The position numbers and the translations under genes were made by a program. 16,375 nt of DNA from Oscillospiraceae bacterium (lineage in GTDB: Bacteria; Bacillota; Clostridia; Oscillospirales; Ruminococcaceae): the NCBI GenBank assembly GCA_016295145.1, contig JAEDLR010000046.1, forward strand, positions 1 to 16,375, written 5' to 3'. The notes beneath the pieces are model-generated. The model had not been told where the DNA came from. It did not search any database and worked only from the letters and a program-made list of their open reading frames with translations. Below are positions 14,484-16,375 of the stretch, one piece after another (the first letter of the stretch is position 1; every line of letters starts with the position of its first letter).

Positions 14484-14894
14484 ATGTATCTCAACTTTGA
14501 ACCCATCGGCAAACTGACAGTCAAAAAGCAGTATCATTATATCTGCATTGCGCTGGCGGTCATTTTGCCCATTGCTCTGATCGCGGTCACACTGATCAAA
14601 GGCATCTTCTCCCCTGCCACGCTGCTTGTATGTGCCGGCATCGTTGTGGTTGCATTCGGTATTGATTACTCCAACCGCAGCAACATTGTGGCATACGGCA
14701 AAGAACAGATCGCTTTGCTGGGAATGTTCGGCAGAGTCACTACCTACCGCTGGGATGATCTCACCTCTGTGATGTCAGACAATTCCTCTATGCGGCTGGA
14801 TTTTGCAGGCGGCAAAAAACTCTACATCAACATGGAATATGACGGGATCAATGCGTTTATCACCTACCTCAACAGCATAACCGAAAGCAAATGA
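14484..14894 (+). CDS. Small membrane protein with two TM segments and PH-like domain
   Basis: The 136-residue product has two hydrophobic segments (about 18-38 and 43-61). A beta-rich C-terminal part of about 70 residues follows (IVAYGKEQIALLG, YRWDDLTSV, MRLDF, KLYINMEYDG, INAFITYLN). The pattern of two helices followed by short strands and a final helix resembles bacterial PH-like (YcxB-like) domain proteins. The positive residues around KKQYHY suggest that both ends face the cytosol. The ATG at 14484 follows CAGGAGG by about 8 bases. Its stop overlaps the sigma gene start (ATGA), so it is likely made in step with it and may act with it, for instance as a membrane partner. That role is inference. 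No exact family is recognised with certainty. Confidence 0.75.
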   Translation: MYLNFEPIGKLTVKKQYHYICIALAVILPIALIAVTLIKGIFSPATLLVCAGIVVVAFGIDYSNRSNIVAYGKEQIALLGMFGRVTTYRWDDLTSVMSDNSSMRLDFAGGKKLYINMEYDGINAFITYLNSITESK

Positions 14895-16366
14895 AAGACC
14901 TGATCACACGCGCCAAAAAAGGCGATAAAATGGCGATTTCCGAGCTGTACAGCCGCACATACAAGGAGCTTCTCTACTACTGCGATCGGCTATGCAGAAA
15001 CGATCACGATGCGGAAGATCTTGTGCAGGAAACCTATGTGACGGCACTGGAAAAGCTGGAGCAATATCGTTTTGATGAGAATTTCAAGGGATGGTTGCAC
15101 ACCATCGCACTGCACAAATTTTACAACAAACGCCGCAGCCAACGCCCTGAGATCTGGGCGGAGGATACTACGGATATCCCCGGGAATGAGGAACTTTCCT
15201 GCCCCGAGGAATACGCCGAAGATCGGGAATTGTACCGATTGCTCAGCAGGATCATTGCCGACAAACTCACCGAGCCTCAGCGTATCACCGTTGTGATGTT
15301 CTACTACGATGAAATGAGCATTGCACGCATCGCCCAACTGCTGGAATGTTCCCAAGGAACGGTAAAATCGCGGCTCTACTATGCACGCAAACTGATTCGT
15401 CAGGAGTTGGAAGAAAACGGTTATATGCTCGGCGGCAGTATGTTGGTCATTTCCTCTGCATTGGGAGCGGAATCGGCAAAATTCATCTCGGAAACGGCAC
15501 TGAATAACAAACTGCTTGCCGATCTCCTGGGCACAAAAAACATCGCCAAAAAGGCAGCAGCAAGCTCTGTGAAACACTATGCCAAGGGGAAGATCCTAGC
15601 AGGTGCGGCAGCCGTTGCCATGGCAGGCGGCGCTGCGGCATATCACTATGCTGCGGATAAAAATCAAACTGCCAAGCCGGAAACAGAACCGCCGCAGATC
15701 ACTGAAACGCAGCCTGCACCATCGTTCACCACCACAACCACTGTGGAGCGTTTACCTGTTACAGACAGCGAAACACAGCCGCTGACGGGGGTTTCGGAGC
15801 CGGGCGGAGAGCCTGTGGAATACGACTTTGTAGTGAGTTATTTTTCTGCAAGCATACCGAAAAATTTTCAGATCACATCCCCTGCTTTCGGTCGGGATGT
15901 GGTGAAAGAGCAGGAGGACGGCAAGATCATTGCATTGATAACGCCGGCCCCCCAAAGACCCATCGTGCTGCGCCCCGACAAATTCAGCGGAGATATGATC
16001 GTCTTGGCAAGAAGTCCCTCCAACGAAGTGTTTGCAGATCCGGAAACGGCTCTTTCCAAGTATTTTTCCGATGTGAAGATCGGCGAAAGTTCTGAGATCA
16101 CGCTGACTGTGGACAATACCAACGCCCCCGAACTTCCAACAGAGCGCACCGCGCAGAAAATATCCTTTACCGCGCTGTCATCGGGGCATACGGCTGCGGG
16201 GACCGTCGTGATCTGCAAGCATCGGTTGAACAACTACCTGTTCGCATTCGCGGATTGCAGCGGCATTCGGCAGGAAGAATATGATGCGATCATCGACTCA
16301 ATCTGCTTCCGCTATGCGGACAACAGTTGGCAGGATGACTATCCGCACTTTAACAGCGGCACATAG
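14891..16366 (+). CDS. ECF sigma factor fused to a TM segment and extracytoplasmic domain
   Basis: The 491-residue product starts as a complete ECF sigma factor. Region 2 spans about 16-84 (DAEDLVQETYVTALEKL, FKGWLHTIALHKFYNKRRS) and region 4 about 115-170 (LTEPQRITVVMFYYDE, IARIAQLLECSQGTVKSRLY). After a weakly hydrophobic stretch (178-192) and a basic linker comes one Ala/Gly-rich TM segment (about 234-252, KILAGAAAVAMAGGAAAYHY). A Thr/Pro/Glu-rich spacer (about 255-308) and a folded domain of about 180 residues follow (YFSASIPKNFQI to IIDSICFRYAD). The last part recalls PsbP/Mog1-like or lipoprotein domains, which is inferred from pattern only. The topology would put the sigma part inside and the tail outside. 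A typical ECF protein is about 170-200 residues. The ATG at 14891 overlaps the upstream stop by 4 bases. It ends 9 bases before the window edge, with TAG. Confidence 0.9.
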   Translation: MKDLITRAKKGDKMAISELYSRTYKELLYYCDRLCRNDHDAEDLVQETYVTALEKLEQYRFDENFKGWLHTIALHKFYNKRRSQRPEIWAEDTTDIPGNEELSCPEEYAEDRELYRLLSRIIADKLTEPQRITVVMFYYDEMSIARIAQLLECSQGTVKSRLYYARKLIRQELEENGYMLGGSMLVISSALGAESAKFISETALNNKLLADLLGTKNIAKKAAASSVKHYAKGKILAGAAAVAMAGGAAAYHYAADKNQTAKPETEPPQITETQPAPSFTTTTTVERLPVTDSETQPLTGVSEPGGEPVEYDFVVSYFSASIPKNFQITSPAFGRDVVKEQEDGKIIALITPAPQRPIVLRPDKFSGDMIVLARSPSNEVFADPETALSKYFSDVKIGESSEITLTVDNTNAPELPTERTAQKISFTALSSGHTAAGTVVICKHRLNNYLFAFADCSGIRQEEYDAIIDSICFRYADNSWQDDYPHFNSGT

Positions 16367-16375
16367 CAATGTTCT

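Noticed and set aside
1..16375. CRISPR array, tRNA or rRNA genes
   Set aside because: No regularly spaced repeats and no tRNA- or rRNA-like stretches were recognised on either strand by reading; no software scan was possible.

Overview
This window looks like the chromosome of a Gram-positive, low-to-mid GC member of the Clostridia, most likely Oscillospirales/Ruminococcaceae. That is inferred from the gene order DUF512-der-plsY-gpsA, the pairs rplM-rpsI and yceD-rpmF, textbook sigma-A promoters, strong AGGAGG ribosome sites, and the family relationships of the proteins. Species cannot be named from the sequence alone.

Layout. Positions 1-501 are a mobile-DNA scar: a minus-strand piece that resembles an IS3-family transposase abuts the plus-strand C-terminal tail of a large serine recombinase with an internal stop codon. 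Positions 603-10235 are all minus strand and mostly housekeeping. From 5' to 3' along the minus strand they are a D-Ala-D-Ala carboxypeptidase-like protein, pgi, a small P-loop ATPase of unknown role, yceD-rpmF, DUF512-der-plsY-gpsA, and rplM-rpsI. Clear sigma-A promoters were found before pgi, yceD-rpmF and rplM. Hairpin terminators follow rpmF, gpsA and rpsI. An L13-type leader RNA precedes rplM.

At about 10.3 kb the strand switches. Positions 10445-14240 form a tightly overlapping plus-strand operon: a YtrA-type GntR repressor, an ABC ATPase, two ABC-2 permeases and a CPBP intramembrane protease. Its promoter carries nested palindromes over the predicted start site, which suggests autoregulation. 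Positions 14484-16366 form a second operon: a small two-TM membrane protein with a PH-like domain, overlapping by 4 bases an ECF sigma factor fused to a transmembrane segment, a Thr/Pro/Glu-rich linker and a putative extracytoplasmic domain.

How the genes work together. gpsA and plsY catalyse consecutive steps of phosphatidic acid synthesis. Der, L13, S9 and L32 serve the ribosome. The plus-strand genes look like envelope-sensing or export functions. The most unusual items are the membrane-anchored sigma factor with its overlapping partner, and the carboxypeptidase-like protein in which two of the three active-site motifs differ from consensus.
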